The notes under the pieces were generated by a model. That model was not told where the DNA came from and made no database searches. It saw only the letters and a list, made by a program, of their open reading frames with translations. Both the position numbers and the translations under genes were made by a program. A stretch of DNA of 64,000 nucleotides from Clostridium sp. MB40-C1 (GTDB taxonomy: Bacteria > Bacillota > Clostridia > Clostridiales > Clostridiaceae): positions 2,480,001 to 2,544,000 of the forward strand of contig NZ_CP133189.1 in NCBI RefSeq assembly GCF_030913655.1. The letters run 5' to 3'. Shown in pieces: positions 8,391 to 16,857 of the stretch (position 1 is the stretch's first letter; each line of letters opens with the position of its first letter).

Positions 8391-8431
8391 ATTATACCTC
8401 TACTTGTTCTATTTTTCAAGAACATATGTTC
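8391..8431 (-). promoter_or_regulatory. promoter with adjacent LexA/DinR-type box
   Basis: Minus strand TTGAAA (8414-8419), 17-base spacer, TATAAT (8391-8396). GAACATATGTTC at 8420-8431 is an exact match to the Gram-positive LexA consensus GAAC-N4-GTTC, extended by one more base pair (CGAAC...GTTCG on one side). The box abuts the -35, so a bound repressor should block the promoter. A phage repressor with the same target cannot be excluded. Confidence 0.78.
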
Positions 8432-8604
8432 GAGTAAACAACTACGTATTAAGGTAAACATATCTTCCTACACCCATAATTATAACTCAAAAAATATTCA
8501 TAGTAGGAATATCGTTCGTTTTTTTACCACAATTTTCTTATTTATTACTGCTGAATTTTGTCGTAAAATTAAAATAAATGAGAATTTTAGGCGAGGTGGT
8601 ACAA

Positions 8605-8841
8605 ATGTTAAAGGCTGTTCGTAAACGAAAAGGGATTAGGCAAAAAGATTTAGCACTTAGGCTTGGTATAAGTCAAGCGCATTTGAGTAAAATAGAAAAT
8701 TATTCTGTTTATAATATAAAAGTCTCCTCAGATATTATAGAAAAAATAGCTGAGGAATTAAATATTTGTCCAATTGCAGTGTTTTTATATTTTATAAACG
8801 TACACATTTTCTGTCGTTTTAATTTAAAAAAGACAGAATAA
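8605..8841 (+). CDS. XRE-family HTH protein, about 78 aa
   Basis: One helix-turn-helix (residues 5-60: RKRKGIRQKDLALRLGISQAHLSKIENY) followed by a short hydrophobic and basic tail. GAGGTGG lies 5 bases before the ATG at 8605; an upstream in-frame ATG at 8578 has no site. It is one of three small XRE proteins at the left end, opposite to where the main CI/Cro switch lies. It may control the neighbouring genes or a lysogenic function. The irregular C-terminus (FINVHIFCRFNLKK) could reflect a shortened gene. Confidence 0.75.
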   Translation: MLKAVRKRKGIRQKDLALRLGISQAHLSKIENYSVYNIKVSSDIIEKIAEELNICPIAVFLYFINVHIFCRFNLKKTE

Positions 8842-8871
8842 CATGAATTAGACCTATTCATTTATAAGCTG

Positions 8872-8905
8872 CTATAAACTTATTTTATAAAAAATAAGTT
8901 TATAG
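8872..8905. repeat. perfect 15-bp inverted repeat just upstream of an XRE gene
   Basis: CTATAAACTTATTTT and AAAATAAGTTTATAG separated by ATAA. It ends right before the GGGGG ribosome site of the gene at 8917, so it could be an operator for autoregulation or an RNA hairpin that affects translation. Confidence 0.8.
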
Positions 8906-8916
8906 GGGGATCTATT

Positions 8917-9195
8917 ATGTTTAGTGATAGGCTTAAAGAGTTAAGAGAAGAAAAGAAATTAACCCAAGAAGAGTTAGGAAAATTTTTAAATGTTTCTAGA
9001 CAAGCTATATCTGGATATGAAGCTGGCTCTATAGAACCAAGTATAAATAACTTGATTAAACTAGCAGATGTATTTAATGTAAGTCTAGATTATTTGCTAG
9101 GAAGAACAAAAGAAAGGCATAATTTAAATTTAAAAAATAAAAAAGATAAAAGTTTGATAATAGATATAATAAACATATTAGAAAAATATAAATAA
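8917..9195 (+). CDS. XRE-family transcriptional regulator, 92 aa
   Basis: A standard Cro/CI-type HTH in residues 1-66 (RLKELREEKKLTQEELGKFL, VSRQAISGYEAGSIEPS, ADVFNVSLDYLLGR), then a lysine-rich 25-residue tail. GGGGG lies before the ATG. It is shorter than full repressors and has no peptidase domain. The perfect inverted repeat upstream (8872-8905) is a natural candidate operator. It is followed by a bidirectional terminator. Confidence 0.85.
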   Translation: MFSDRLKELREEKKLTQEELGKFLNVSRQAISGYEAGSIEPSINNLIKLADVFNVSLDYLLGRTKERHNLNLKNKKDKSLIIDIINILEKYK

Positions 9196-9201
9196 AAAAA
9201 T

Positions 9202-9221
9202 CCCCGAGTTTAAGCTCAGGG
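9202..9221. terminator. bidirectional terminator between convergent XRE genes
   Basis: CCCCGAG / CTCAGGG stem with one mismatch. The minus-strand side continues GATTTTTTTATTTA (strong); the plus-strand side continues TTATTATTTG (weak). Confidence 0.75.
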
Positions 9222-9281
9222 TTATTATTTGTGTAACATAATCTGCATAAATTATACTTGGGGATAAATTTATAAATCTAA

Positions 9282-9500
9282 TCATCTTTTTCTTGTAAAT
9301 GTTATAATTTTTTCTGGAAAACAGTCAAGTGCAGTACATATCTTATCAATATCTCCAAGTGTGATTATATTTTCAAACATAAAATTTTGTTCCAAACTAT
9401 ATAATTTTCTTTTAGATAATCCTGTTAACTCTTTTAGTTCTTCTATGCTAATATTCTTTTCTTTCATTACAGCTTTTAAGTTACTTATTGCTATATGCAT
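9282..9500 (-). CDS. XRE/Cro-like HTH protein, 72 aa
   Basis: A minimal HTH protein (NLKAVMKEKNISIEELKELT, GLSKRKLYSLEQ, LGDIDKICTALDCFPEKIITF) resembling the small Cro/C1-type family found in Gram-positive phages. It is divergent to nothing: it converges with the XRE gene at 8917. AGAGGTG precedes the ATG. A regulator of local genes is likely; target unknown. Confidence 0.75.
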   Translation of the reverse strand: MHIAISNLKAVMKEKNISIEELKELTGLSKRKLYSLEQNFMFENIITLGDIDKICTALDCFPEKIITFTRKR

Positions 9501-9563
9501 TATTTAATCACCTCTAAATTAATTGTACAATTATTATAATTGAATTTAGTATAAAATAAAACA

Positions 9564-9583
9564 CCCTGGAATCTTTTCCGGGG
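9564..9583 (-). terminator. terminator of the lysis module
   Basis: CCCCGGAA-AAGA-TTCCAGGG on the minus strand, followed by TGTTTTATTTT, immediately after the amidase gene. It is the end of the late transcript. Confidence 0.85.
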
Positions 9584-9589
9584 CTAATA

Positions 9590-10291
9590 TTAAAACTCTC
9601 TTATTATGTTAGTGATTGTTTGAAGTGCCTTTTCTGTAGCTGATCCATAAATATTATCTTCTTTTAACGGTGCTTTGGTTTGAGTTATGTTGTTATACCA
9701 TTTTTGAAACTCAATACAGTAATTTACTGTATATTTATCTTTACTCTTTGGCTTTGCAGCCTTAGTTGTAGAGTTAGAAAGAGCTTGTCCTGATATTCCT
9801 TTAGCAATGGCTTTTGCAATCAAACCAGGATTATATAATTTATAATCTATAGGACTATCACAAAAGCAACATTCTACAAGCATAGCTTCACATCTTGTAT
9901 GTTTTATAACATAGAGATTTTGATTTTTTATTCCTCTATTTCTAAAACCTAGTACTGCTAGATTATTTAAAACATTTACTGCCCTTGGAAGATTCTTTCC
10001 ATTATATGTGTATATTTCACTGCCATAACCACCTGCTGTTTTGTTTAGATGAATTTCTATATATAAGTTTGCTCCCCACTCATTAGCTCTTTGGACTCTA
10101 GTTTTGTAATTTTCTCCTTTGTAGCTGTCAGCCTTATCTATTTGCAGATAAAGAACTTCATGCCCAGCTGATTTTAATAAATCAGCAGTCTTTACAGCAA
10201 TTTTTCTTACTTCTTTACTTTCATTTAAAAAACCTACAGCTCCACTACCTGTACCACTTAATGTATGGCCTGCTGCTACTGCTATTTTCAT
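9590..10291 (-). CDS. prophage endolysin: N-acetylmuramoyl-L-alanine amidase with peptidoglycan-binding tail
   Basis: 233 aa. Residues 1-170 are Amidase_3 (MKIAVAAGHTLSGTGSGAVG, NLYIEIHLNKT, EAMLVECCFCDS; zinc ligands H9, E24 and the IHLN histidine). The last ~50 residues (VNYCIEFQKWYN...LKEDNIYGSATEKALQ) match the PG_binding_1 pattern. TGGAGG lies 9 bases before the ATG at 10291, so the in-frame ATG at 10306 overlaps the ribosome site and is not used. There is no signal peptide, so export depends on the holin encoded just upstream. The same fold as the chromosomal amidase at 5012. Confidence 0.93.
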   Translation of the reverse strand: MKIAVAAGHTLSGTGSGAVGFLNESKEVRKIAVKTADLLKSAGHEVLYLQIDKADSYKGENYKTRVQRANEWGANLYIEIHLNKTAGGYGSEIYTYNGKNLPRAVNVLNNLAVLGFRNRGIKNQNLYVIKHTRCEAMLVECCFCDSPIDYKLYNPGLIAKAIAKGISGQALSNSTTKAAKPKSKDKYTVNYCIEFQKWYNNITQTKAPLKEDNIYGSATEKALQTITNIIREF

Positions 10292-10333
10292 AATAAGTAC
10301 CTCCATTTATTTTTAAATATTAAAAGAGCAACA

Positions 10334-10753
10334 TTACTGCTGCTCTTTCTTAATCTCTTTTTTATTCCCTTTTTTTAATTGCACAAGTACATCCTTTAAT
10401 TGTTCTGGAAAGGGTACCCCTAGCCTAACTGCATTTTCTAAAATAGAAAGTCCTTCTATTCCAATATAAAACCATATTACTAGCGTACGGAATATCCACC
10501 CCTGTCCCAAAAGTCTATCTAAAGATACCGCAAGAATTAAAATTATTAAAATTGTAAACTTCTTTTTAAGTCCATCAAAACCTATTTGAGAACTTAGATT
10601 TTTTTCTTTAGTTCCGCACATAAATCCCATTGTATAATCTAATACCATAAAAATAACTAATACTTGCAATACTAAATCCCAACCACCAAAGAGGCATGTA
10701 AGTAAAGTGCCGCCAAAAGTTATTGTAGTATTAAATACTTCTTTTTTATCCAT
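10334..10753 (-). CDS. phage holin (TcdE / Holin_4 type)
   Basis: 139 aa with hydrophobic segments near residues 10-45, 62-80 and 85-105 and a charged, lysine-rich C-terminus (VQLKKGNKKEIKKEQQ). The core LDYTMGFMCGTKEKNLSSQI and GLKKKFTILIILILAVSLDR is typical of the toxin-secretion/phage-lysis holin family. It permeabilises the membrane so the endolysin reaches the wall. The endolysin gene follows 42 bases downstream. Confidence 0.9.
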   Translation of the reverse strand: MDKKEVFNTTITFGGTLLTCLFGGWDLVLQVLVIFMVLDYTMGFMCGTKEKNLSSQIGFDGLKKKFTILIILILAVSLDRLLGQGWIFRTLVIWFYIGIEGLSILENAVRLGVPFPEQLKDVLVQLKKGNKKEIKKEQQ

Positions 10754-10787
10754 TTTAACCCTTCTTTCCTATTTTTATAAAACAAAA

Positions 10788-10808
10788 AGAAGCCCAAATT
10801 GGACTTCT
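10788..10808 (-). terminator. terminator between the Dam gene and the holin gene
   Basis: AGAAGTCCAA / TTGGGCTTCT stem with the minus-strand run TTTTTG. It would separate tail-side transcription from the lysis genes unless late antitermination or a local promoter operates. Confidence 0.75.
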
Positions 10809-10883
10809 TTCCAGGCAGAGTAAAATACCCTTGCCTATGTTTGGATTTTATCCTTGTAATGATATTTTATTAAATATATTATA

Positions 10884-11654
10884 TCATATATTATAATTAG
10901 TTATAATTAATTCATTATATTTACCTCGTCCTTTTTGTTCTCTTGATACAGAATAATTAACTTTAGTTTCTTTAATATTAAAACCTTTATACCATTCTCT
11001 TACTTTTTCATGGTCGTTTATAGTTAGTAGAAACTTCCCTTTAATGTTACTTAAATTATCTCTTAGTAGAATATGTTCCTTATCTCCAAATTTATTTTCA
11101 TATCCAGCAGTATCTACATACGGTGGATCACAAAAGAAAAAAGTATGAATTCTATCATACTTTTCAATAATTTTTTCAAAGCTTAAATTTTCTACATAAG
11201 TATTTCGAAGTCTCTCTTTTAAATCTTCTAAAACATCTTTATAAAAGATTTGCGGTTTAGGCTTACATGTAGTTCCATAACCATAAGCGCCACCTTTCCC
11301 AGCAAAACTTTGAGAAATCAAATACAAAAACCTTACAGCTCTATGTATTTCTGTAAGGTGCTCTATACTATAATTTTTATATTCTTCAAAAATATCTCTA
11401 CCTGAAAACTCAAATTTTAACTGTCTTTCAATTTCTGGAGCATGATACTTAATCATTTTAAAAAGGTTAATTAATTCTGTGTCAATATCATTAATCACTT
11501 CTACTTTACTGGGTTCTTTCCCAAAGTAAACCCATCCTGCTCCAAAGAACAATTCGACATAACAAGTATGTTCTGGTATCATCTCAATAATATTTTTTCT
11601 TAATTTTGATTTTCCTCCCATTCTACTAATCGGTGGTTTTAACATTTTTCCCAT
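10884..11654 (-). CDS. dam: DNA adenine N6-methyltransferase (Dam/D12 class)
   Basis: About 256 aa. Motif I is KPPISRMGGKSKLRKNI with the FFGAGWVYFGK loop, and the catalytic motif IV is FFCDPPYVDTAGY (DPPY). Order and size match D12-class enzymes such as Dam. The prophage has no cognate nuclease beside it, so it is a solitary methylase, probably protecting phage DNA or affecting packaging or expression. It sits between the tail fibre and lysis genes, an accessory position. I take the ATG at 11654 (GAGGAG 8 bases before); an ATG at 11663 abuts that site. Confidence 0.9.
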   Translation of the reverse strand: MGKMLKPPISRMGGKSKLRKNIIEMIPEHTCYVELFFGAGWVYFGKEPSKVEVINDIDTELINLFKMIKYHAPEIERQLKFEFSGRDIFEEYKNYSIEHLTEIHRAVRFLYLISQSFAGKGGAYGYGTTCKPKPQIFYKDVLEDLKERLRNTYVENLSFEKIIEKYDRIHTFFFCDPPYVDTAGYENKFGDKEHILLRDNLSNIKGKFLLTINDHEKVREWYKGFNIKETKVNYSVSREQKGRGKYNELIITNYNI

Positions 11655-11698
11655 TGTTGTCATCTCCTCTTTAGTGTTGTAAAAAGAACAAAATAAAA

Positions 11699-11713
11699 AG
11701 ACCTTATTGGTCT
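11699..11713 (-). terminator. weak terminator upstream of the Dam gene
   Basis: AGACC-AATAA-GGTCT followed on the minus strand by TTTTATTTTG. The stem is only 5 bp, so efficiency is doubtful. Confidence 0.45.
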
Positions 11714-11767
11714 ATATTTGCTCTTATTAATTATTTAGTTGTGTCATAAATTATACCTATTGTGAAG

Positions 11768-11929
11768 CTAAACTTCTGGGGTATGCTCTAAGATGTAATC
11801 CTCTATAGCTTTTCTATAATCTGTATTTGTTACATCATCTAAAATATAAATTTTCTTAGTCTTAGGATTCAATCCTTTATTAACTATTCTCTCTGCGCAT
11901 ATTCTTACTACCACCACATTAACTTCCAT
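11768..11929 (-). CDS. 53-aa phage protein (XkdX / CD1375-like)
   Basis: Begins MEVNVVVVRICAERIVNKGL and ends EDYILEHTPEV. Its size, its place directly after the tail-fibre-associated gene and the sequence (V-V-R-I-C-A-x-R-I-V) fit the small XkdX/CD1375-type proteins of phage tail operons. The start overlaps the previous stop (TAATG) and GGAGG lies 10 bases upstream, indicating coupled translation. Role unknown. Confidence 0.7.
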   Translation of the reverse strand: MEVNVVVVRICAERIVNKGLNPKTKKIYILDDVTNTDYRKAIEDYILEHTPEV

Positions 11930-12228
11930 TACAATATACCTCCATCTAAATTTTTATCTGCTTGTACAAGCAGTTGATTTTCTAACTCTTGCTTTTCTTG
12001 TTCTAATTTAATAATTTCTGTTCTATCTAGACTAGGATATAATTCATCAAAGATAACCTGTCCATTCTCAACATGCATTCTTTTAACCCTATCAAATTTG
12101 TCCTTATCCTGTTCATAGTCTAAATCTAAAACTTTAATCTGAACATCTTCTAATTTATCTGCAAGCTCTATACAAATAATTTCTGTTTCTTTATTAGACT
12201 TTTCTTTATAAATTATTCGTCTTTTCAT
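11929..12228 (-). CDS. tail-region protein of unknown function, 99 aa
   Basis: Located directly after the tail fibre gene and coupled to the 53-aa gene by a one-base overlap. The sequence is acidic, and the C-terminal 35 residues (IIKLEQEKQELENQLLVQADK) form a predicted coiled coil. Position suggests a small tail or fibre-assembly protein like XkdW. I do not recognise a domain. Confidence 0.65.
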   Translation of the reverse strand: MKRRIIYKEKSNKETEIICIELADKLEDVQIKVLDLDYEQDKDKFDRVKRMHVENGQVIFDELYPSLDRTEIIKLEQEKQELENQLLVQADKNLDGGIL

Positions 12229-12240
12229 TATTATTCACTC

Positions 12241-13407
12241 CTAACCTACTGCTATCCAAGAAATATCACATTGAGAATCTGATGCAAAATAAATATTCTT
12301 ACCAGATACAGTAAAATTATATTCAACTGGTTCACGTATAATTTTACTGTTAAAGCACTCCATCAATTTATTATTATCAACACTAAAAAATGGGGAATTA
12401 ACATATGCATAATATTTGTCTTTAAAATGTATATAAAGAATTAAAATTTTATAATCAAAATCAATTGGTAGTGTAAAATTACCATGAGTTTCTGTACCAC
12501 ATACATATTTGTTCGCTGTACCAATAATTCCAAAAATACTAATCCCTTTTGTTATGTTCTCCGGTTTTAAGGTACTATCTCCAACAACTTTAACACTCTC
12601 ATAAAAACCACTACCAAAACTTTGAGTATAATTTGTAGGAGTAATTATCTTACTACCATAGTTAGTGATAGCTCCATTCTGTACAATTCCACTGTCATTA
12701 GTAAAAGTTCTCCCTTGTAAAACATCTGATGGTTGAGCGTTTCCTTGTCCTAATTTAATATTATTAATGGCATTAGCTAAATCAGTAAAATCTTTACTCC
12801 TTGGTGTAACTTTCTTGCCGATAATGGCGGAGTAAAGACTATCTTTCCCACTACCGACAGAGGATTTTAAACTGTCAATTTCCTTCGTAGTTTCAGACAA
12901 TGATGACTCGACAGATTTCTTAAAATTACTAAAATTATTACTCAAAAGTTGTATGTCTTTCTGAGTAGCTAATATAACTGTAGGATCTATTTTAAGAGTT
13001 ACCGAAGATGTATTGCTTACTTCTAAAATCATTTTTATAACTAAATCTTTTGTACTTCCATCTTGGGCTTGAGGCTTATATGTTTCTGGATATTTTCCTA
13101 TGGCTATCATGTTATTTTCATCATCAAAAATTCCAGCTTCACGTATCATAAACCCGCCAATGGAACTTGGTATTATAACTTCTATAACTACCCAGTTAGG
13201 ATTATCCTCATCTACCCTAATAGAATTTATATTACCCTGCCATACTTCATTAACTAAATCTTCTTGTTCTTCTGTTGGATTATAATATTTCCCTTTACCA
13301 TCTCCAACTTTAAGAGTTGTAAAATTAACTTTGTTTCCTAATGCAGTTGCATTAGCTATTTTCGCTTTACCTATTTTAGTTAGTAGTGTGTAAAATTGCT
13401 CTGCCAT
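12241..13407 (-). CDS. phage tail fibre (collar-fibre N-terminal domain)
   Basis: 388 aa. Residues 1-155 match the phage tail-collar fibre domain (MAEQFYTLLTKIGKAKIANA, TLKVGDGKGKYYNPTEEQ, GGFMIREAGIFDDENNMIAI), which attaches fibres to the baseplate. A coiled region (residues 160-185) follows, then repeats of the N-I-x-x-G-x-x-I-x-G-I-x-G type (VLQGRTFTNDSGIVQNGAI; ENITKGISIFGIIG). The last ~90 residues form a distinct tip, probably the receptor-binding head. It follows the YmfQ-like gene by 3 bases. Confidence 0.85.
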   Translation of the reverse strand: MAEQFYTLLTKIGKAKIANATALGNKVNFTTLKVGDGKGKYYNPTEEQEDLVNEVWQGNINSIRVDEDNPNWVVIEVIIPSSIGGFMIREAGIFDDENNMIAIGKYPETYKPQAQDGSTKDLVIKMILEVSNTSSVTLKIDPTVILATQKDIQLLSNNFSNFKKSVESSLSETTKEIDSLKSSVGSGKDSLYSAIIGKKVTPRSKDFTDLANAINNIKLGQGNAQPSDVLQGRTFTNDSGIVQNGAITNYGSKIITPTNYTQSFGSGFYESVKVVGDSTLKPENITKGISIFGIIGTANKYVCGTETHGNFTLPIDFDYKILILYIHFKDKYYAYVNSPFFSVDNNKLMECFNSKIIREPVEYNFTVSGKNIYFASDSQCDISWIAVG

Positions 13408-13410
13408 TAA

Positions 13411-14037
13411 TTAAGCCTCCTTCCTAGGATATACTGTTATATTTTCTACTCCTATATTACTGCCCATAGCTATATTAACTTTACCTCTAGATGTTATATC
13501 TTTAGGTGTCCATGGGTAGACTGTAATTTCTTCTCCACTCATAACAGCCCCGCCATAATAAATATTAGAATTTATTTTTTGTACTAATGAAGAATTAAGC
13601 AGCATATTACAAGGAATAATATGCCTAAAGTTATCCACTATCTCATTAAACATACTCCAATCAAAGGTATTTATTTCTACTTTTAATACGTATTCGCCAT
13701 TAAGTACTTCAACTTTGTAATTGCCTTCACCAAATAAGTTTTTTAACTTTAATTCAAGCGCTTTCTGTGTTATAGGCATCTTATCCATTTTTCTATTTTT
13801 AATTCTTAGCTTTCTAAATTCTAATGTATCATTTACTAAATCAGCTTTAATTTTAAATAACTTTTCCTGATGTTTTATACCGTATTCTGTTGCAGTATCT
13901 ATAAAATTTTCTTTTAGAATTCTTTGTTGTCCTTTTTCAATTAATCCTATCTCTATATTTTCAGTATCCATTATTTCTTTAAAATCTCTTATATTAGCAA
14001 TCTCTGGTGGTAAAAAATCAATTAATTTCTTTTTCAT
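13411..14037 (-). CDS. baseplate/tail protein, YmfQ-like (DUF2313, XkdU type)
   Basis: 208 aa. Position right after baseplate J and before the fibre gene is that of gpI/XkdU. The sequence fits DUF2313: K.IDFLPPEIANIRDFKEIM, ... CNMLLNSSLVQK, then a beta-rich end. It is thought to bridge baseplate wedge and fibre. It overlaps the J gene by 20 bases. Confidence 0.8.
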   Translation of the reverse strand: MKKKLIDFLPPEIANIRDFKEIMDTENIEIGLIEKGQQRILKENFIDTATEYGIKHQEKLFKIKADLVNDTLEFRKLRIKNRKMDKMPITQKALELKLKNLFGEGNYKVEVLNGEYVLKVEINTFDWSMFNEIVDNFRHIIPCNMLLNSSLVQKINSNIYYGGAVMSGEEITVYPWTPKDITSRGKVNIAMGSNIGVENITVYPRKEA

Positions 14038-15112
14038 TTAATATCACCTCTTTTAGAGAAGGAACTTCTTCTACTCCTAAAGTTAAATTTTCCTCTTTCC
14101 CATTTATCTTAGTATTAAATAAATCAGCCACACCTTCTACATTTAAAATTCTGGATTCAATCTGACTTATTCTAACTATTGTATTATCCTCCTCATGCCA
14201 CTGTTTTCTTAGTTGTTTCAAGTATTCACTTAAGACTTTTTTTATATCTTCTTGTACTTGTCCTATAGTTAATCCTCTCTTTAAAAGAAGCTTTGTTTCT
14301 ATAGTTATTCCTATATCTTTAGCGCCTAATACAGTAACAACGTGACCTACTGGAGCAATTCCTAACCCTTTTCCTTGGTTTGGTATTGGGTCTAAAGTAG
14401 TTTGCACTTTATCAACTAATTCTGTGGTAGGCACACTATAATCACTATCTAAAAATACTATTTTTATAGTTCCTCCACCATTCCATATAGGAAATACCTT
14501 TACAGTTCCAACCCCTTCAATGGCTCTAGTATTAATTTTATAATCCGCTATGTTACCACCATAAGGTTTCTCATTAAGATGCTCTATATATCTATTAAAT
14601 AAACTTAAATTATTCTCTTCATCTTCTCCAGGTATTAATAATTCTCCTAATGTAGCAATAGATAAACCTTCTATATATTCTATAGGTATTAATTGTCCTG
14701 TTATGGAATTAGATTCTACCCCTAAGGATTCACACTTCATTTTAAAAACTCCAGTTGAAATCTTTTCTGTGACTATAAAGTCAAAGTCTTCAATAGAAAA
14801 TCTACTTCCGATAGGTACATCTATAGGCTCATTTTCCTGTCCATAAAAATAAGCTTTTTTTATAGAAGATGTAGCCATTTCTCTTTTAAGCCCTTCTTCT
14901 GTAACTCTTAGATCCAAATATTCTTCTGGCATATCAGGGCTTACAAAAGTACATTTTAAAAAGTAGTCCATATCTGAATACATCTTTGCAACTTCTTGTG
15001 CTGCAGGTGCTAATGCATTATAAATTATAGACCCTTCTCTTTTATCTAGGGTATCAGGTACTCTGTTCATCATTCTTTTAAGGATAACTTCTTCAGTGTT
15101 TTGCTCAAACAT
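14018..15112 (-). CDS. xkdT: baseplate J-like protein (XkdT)
   Basis: About 364 aa. It has the hallmarks of Baseplate_J: VPDTLDKREGSIIYNALAPAA at the N-terminus, NRYIEHLNEKPYGGNIADYK and the YEW-like region RAIEGVGTVKVFPIWNGGGT in the middle, and SRILNVEGVADLF near the end. It forms the wedge of the contractile-tail baseplate. Start at the ATG at 15112, which overlaps the upstream stop (TGATG); AGGAGG is 8 bases away. Confidence 0.92.
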   Translation of the reverse strand: MFEQNTEEVILKRMMNRVPDTLDKREGSIIYNALAPAAQEVAKMYSDMDYFLKCTFVSPDMPEEYLDLRVTEEGLKREMATSSIKKAYFYGQENEPIDVPIGSRFSIEDFDFIVTEKISTGVFKMKCESLGVESNSITGQLIPIEYIEGLSIATLGELLIPGEDEENNLSLFNRYIEHLNEKPYGGNIADYKINTRAIEGVGTVKVFPIWNGGGTIKIVFLDSDYSVPTTELVDKVQTTLDPIPNQGKGLGIAPVGHVVTVLGAKDIGITIETKLLLKRGLTIGQVQEDIKKVLSEYLKQLRKQWHEEDNTIVRISQIESRILNVEGVADLFNTKINGKEENLTLGVEEVPSLKEVILNEKEIN

Positions 15113-15525
15113 CACTTAAACCTCCTTTCTATAGGAAAGTCTCCATAAATAGAAAAGATAGTGAACTCTGCAAGAACACTATCTTCTTCATACTCAAATA
15201 TAAAATTATCTACATTTTTTATTCTATCATCTTGTATAAGAGCTTCCTTAATTCTTCTCTTATATTCAGATTCTACTATAGCTCTATCCTGTGTTTTTAA
15301 CTCTTTTAATTCACTTCCATAATTATCACTATATATTAAGTACTCATATCTTTCTGTATTCAAGATTAATCTTATTGCTTGCTTTAAAGCTTCTACACCA
15401 TCACAGTAACCAATAATTCTATTATCTTTAATTTTATATGTCTTAGTTGGTTCTATATAGTTTTCTTTAACCTCTATATTTTCATTTAAAATTGCTCCTT
15501 GTGGTAATATACTAACCTCACTCAT
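15112..15525 (-). CDS. xkdS: baseplate protein, DUF2634 (XkdS; gp25-like)
   Basis: 137 aa with the gp25/W-like pattern: YKIKDNRIIGYCDGVEALKQ, AIRLILNTERYEYLIYSDNYG, ELKELKTQDRAIVESEYKRR and IKEALIQDDRI. Acts as the sheath-initiator-like part of the wedge. Stop codon overlaps the J start. Confidence 0.88.
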   Translation of the reverse strand: MSEVSILPQGAILNENIEVKENYIEPTKTYKIKDNRIIGYCDGVEALKQAIRLILNTERYEYLIYSDNYGSELKELKTQDRAIVESEYKRRIKEALIQDDRIKNVDNFIFEYEEDSVLAEFTIFSIYGDFPIERRFK

Positions 15526-15526
15526 A

Positions 15527-15871
15527 TTACACCACCTTATCTAAAATAACGTATTGCTGTCCACCTTGGACTCTAAGCAATAAAACTTTATCCCCTTGTT
15601 TTAAACCTTCTCTAATTACCAACTTATCTAAAGATGTGTTTAAATTAGTAACAGAATTGTCTTTATAATCATGAGTATGTTTTAAATCTACTTCATACCT
15701 AGTTAAGCTTTCAGGAATAATAAAAAAGTCTTTATCTAGCACAAGCTTTTGGTCCACTTTTATTTTAAAATCATCTGTACTTAATACTTTTCCAAATAAA
15801 ATACTTACTGGATTACTAGCACCTACTGCCCCCATACTTGCTTCTTTTATAATATCTAACATCCCCATCAT
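15527..15871 (-). CDS. xkdR: DUF2577 baseplate-associated protein (XkdR)
   Basis: About 114 aa between XkdQ and XkdS, matching DUF2577: FGKVLSTDDFKIKVDQKLVLD, HTHDYKDN, EGLKQGDKVLLLRVQGGQQY, VILDKV. The OB-like fold suggests a spike/hub component. The ATG at 15871 overlaps the XkdQ stop (TGATG). Confidence 0.85.
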   Translation of the reverse strand: MMGMLDIIKEASMGAVGASNPVSILFGKVLSTDDFKIKVDQKLVLDKDFFIIPESLTRYEVDLKHTHDYKDNSVTNLNTSLDKLVIREGLKQGDKVLLLRVQGGQQYVILDKVV

Positions 15872-16845
15872 CACACCGCCTTTAAATCAAAATCCATAAC
15901 TAAATTACCTTTTTCAAATTTATGCGTAGCTTCTTCAATGACAAAATAATGGCTAACACCTATATCTATAATTTCTACATAAACACCAGATCCACCACGT
16001 AGTTTTAAATCTTCAGCTATATCTGTACTCACTACATCCTTAAGGTTCAAAGTCCTAGTTTCTCTGTTTTTAAGTTCTAAAGTAGAATTTACTATTTCTT
16101 GTACCTGTGCCTTATTTAATTTTTCATCTACTTTCTTATAGTATTGAAGCCTTCCCCATTTAGCAATATTCTTACTATCTTGTGCAATGTATACATCTCT
16201 GCCTTTAGTATCTTTATTATCTCTAACAATTTTAACCCTGTTATAAGTGTCGCTATCTATACTCTTTTTCCAATCATAATCACCAAGATTATTTTCATCA
16301 GAAATCATTACTTCCTGCTTCATATTATTTATATTCTTTAAACGTATAAACCCAAAATCATCATATAAGACATAAGTATTCTTTGTACTCATTAAGGTTT
16401 TATCTAGCGAACTATAGATTATATCTAAGAGCTTTTTATCATCTTCTAATAGACTTGGGATTGTATATGCTGTATCTTCTATAGTCCCTACTCTCAAACC
16501 TACATCTTTAGCAATCTGAGATATAATCTGACTTGCTTTTTTATTTTTAAACACATAAGTATCATTAAATAGTAAATACCTAAGTTGGTCATAGGCAGTT
16601 ATTTTTATATCAGGACTTTTACTTCCGCCATTTTCAAAAACATAACCATAAAAAACTTTATGACCATCTACTTTGAAGCTTATTACATCACCATTACCTA
16701 TGGATATTAAATCGTCTCTCAACAATTTAATTTCTAAACTAGATGGCTTACCTTTTCTTTGTGTTTTCCAAGTAATTTCACTTACTAATTCACTTATATC
16801 AAATACATTTCCTCTTTTATCATCTATTAATAATTGTATTTGCAT
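15871..16845 (-). CDS. xkdQ: tail hub protein XkdQ/YqbQ
   Basis: 324 aa, full family length. N-terminal beta domain (LLIDDKRGNVFDISELVSEI, TWKTQRKGKPSSLEIKLLRD, GDVISFKVDGHKVFYGYVF) and the second domain (YDQLRYLLFNDTYVFKNKKA, SQIISQIAKDVGLRVG) resemble gpD/gp27-type hub proteins. It connects tail tube and spike. Translationally close to the LysM protein and DUF2577 gene. Confidence 0.88.
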   Translation of the reverse strand: MQIQLLIDDKRGNVFDISELVSEITWKTQRKGKPSSLEIKLLRDDLISIGNGDVISFKVDGHKVFYGYVFENGGSKSPDIKITAYDQLRYLLFNDTYVFKNKKASQIISQIAKDVGLRVGTIEDTAYTIPSLLEDDKKLLDIIYSSLDKTLMSTKNTYVLYDDFGFIRLKNINNMKQEVMISDENNLGDYDWKKSIDSDTYNRVKIVRDNKDTKGRDVYIAQDSKNIAKWGRLQYYKKVDEKLNKAQVQEIVNSTLELKNRETRTLNLKDVVSTDIAEDLKLRGGSGVYVEIIDIGVSHYFVIEEATHKFEKGNLVMDFDLKAV

Positions 16846-16857
16846 CTAACCACCTAC

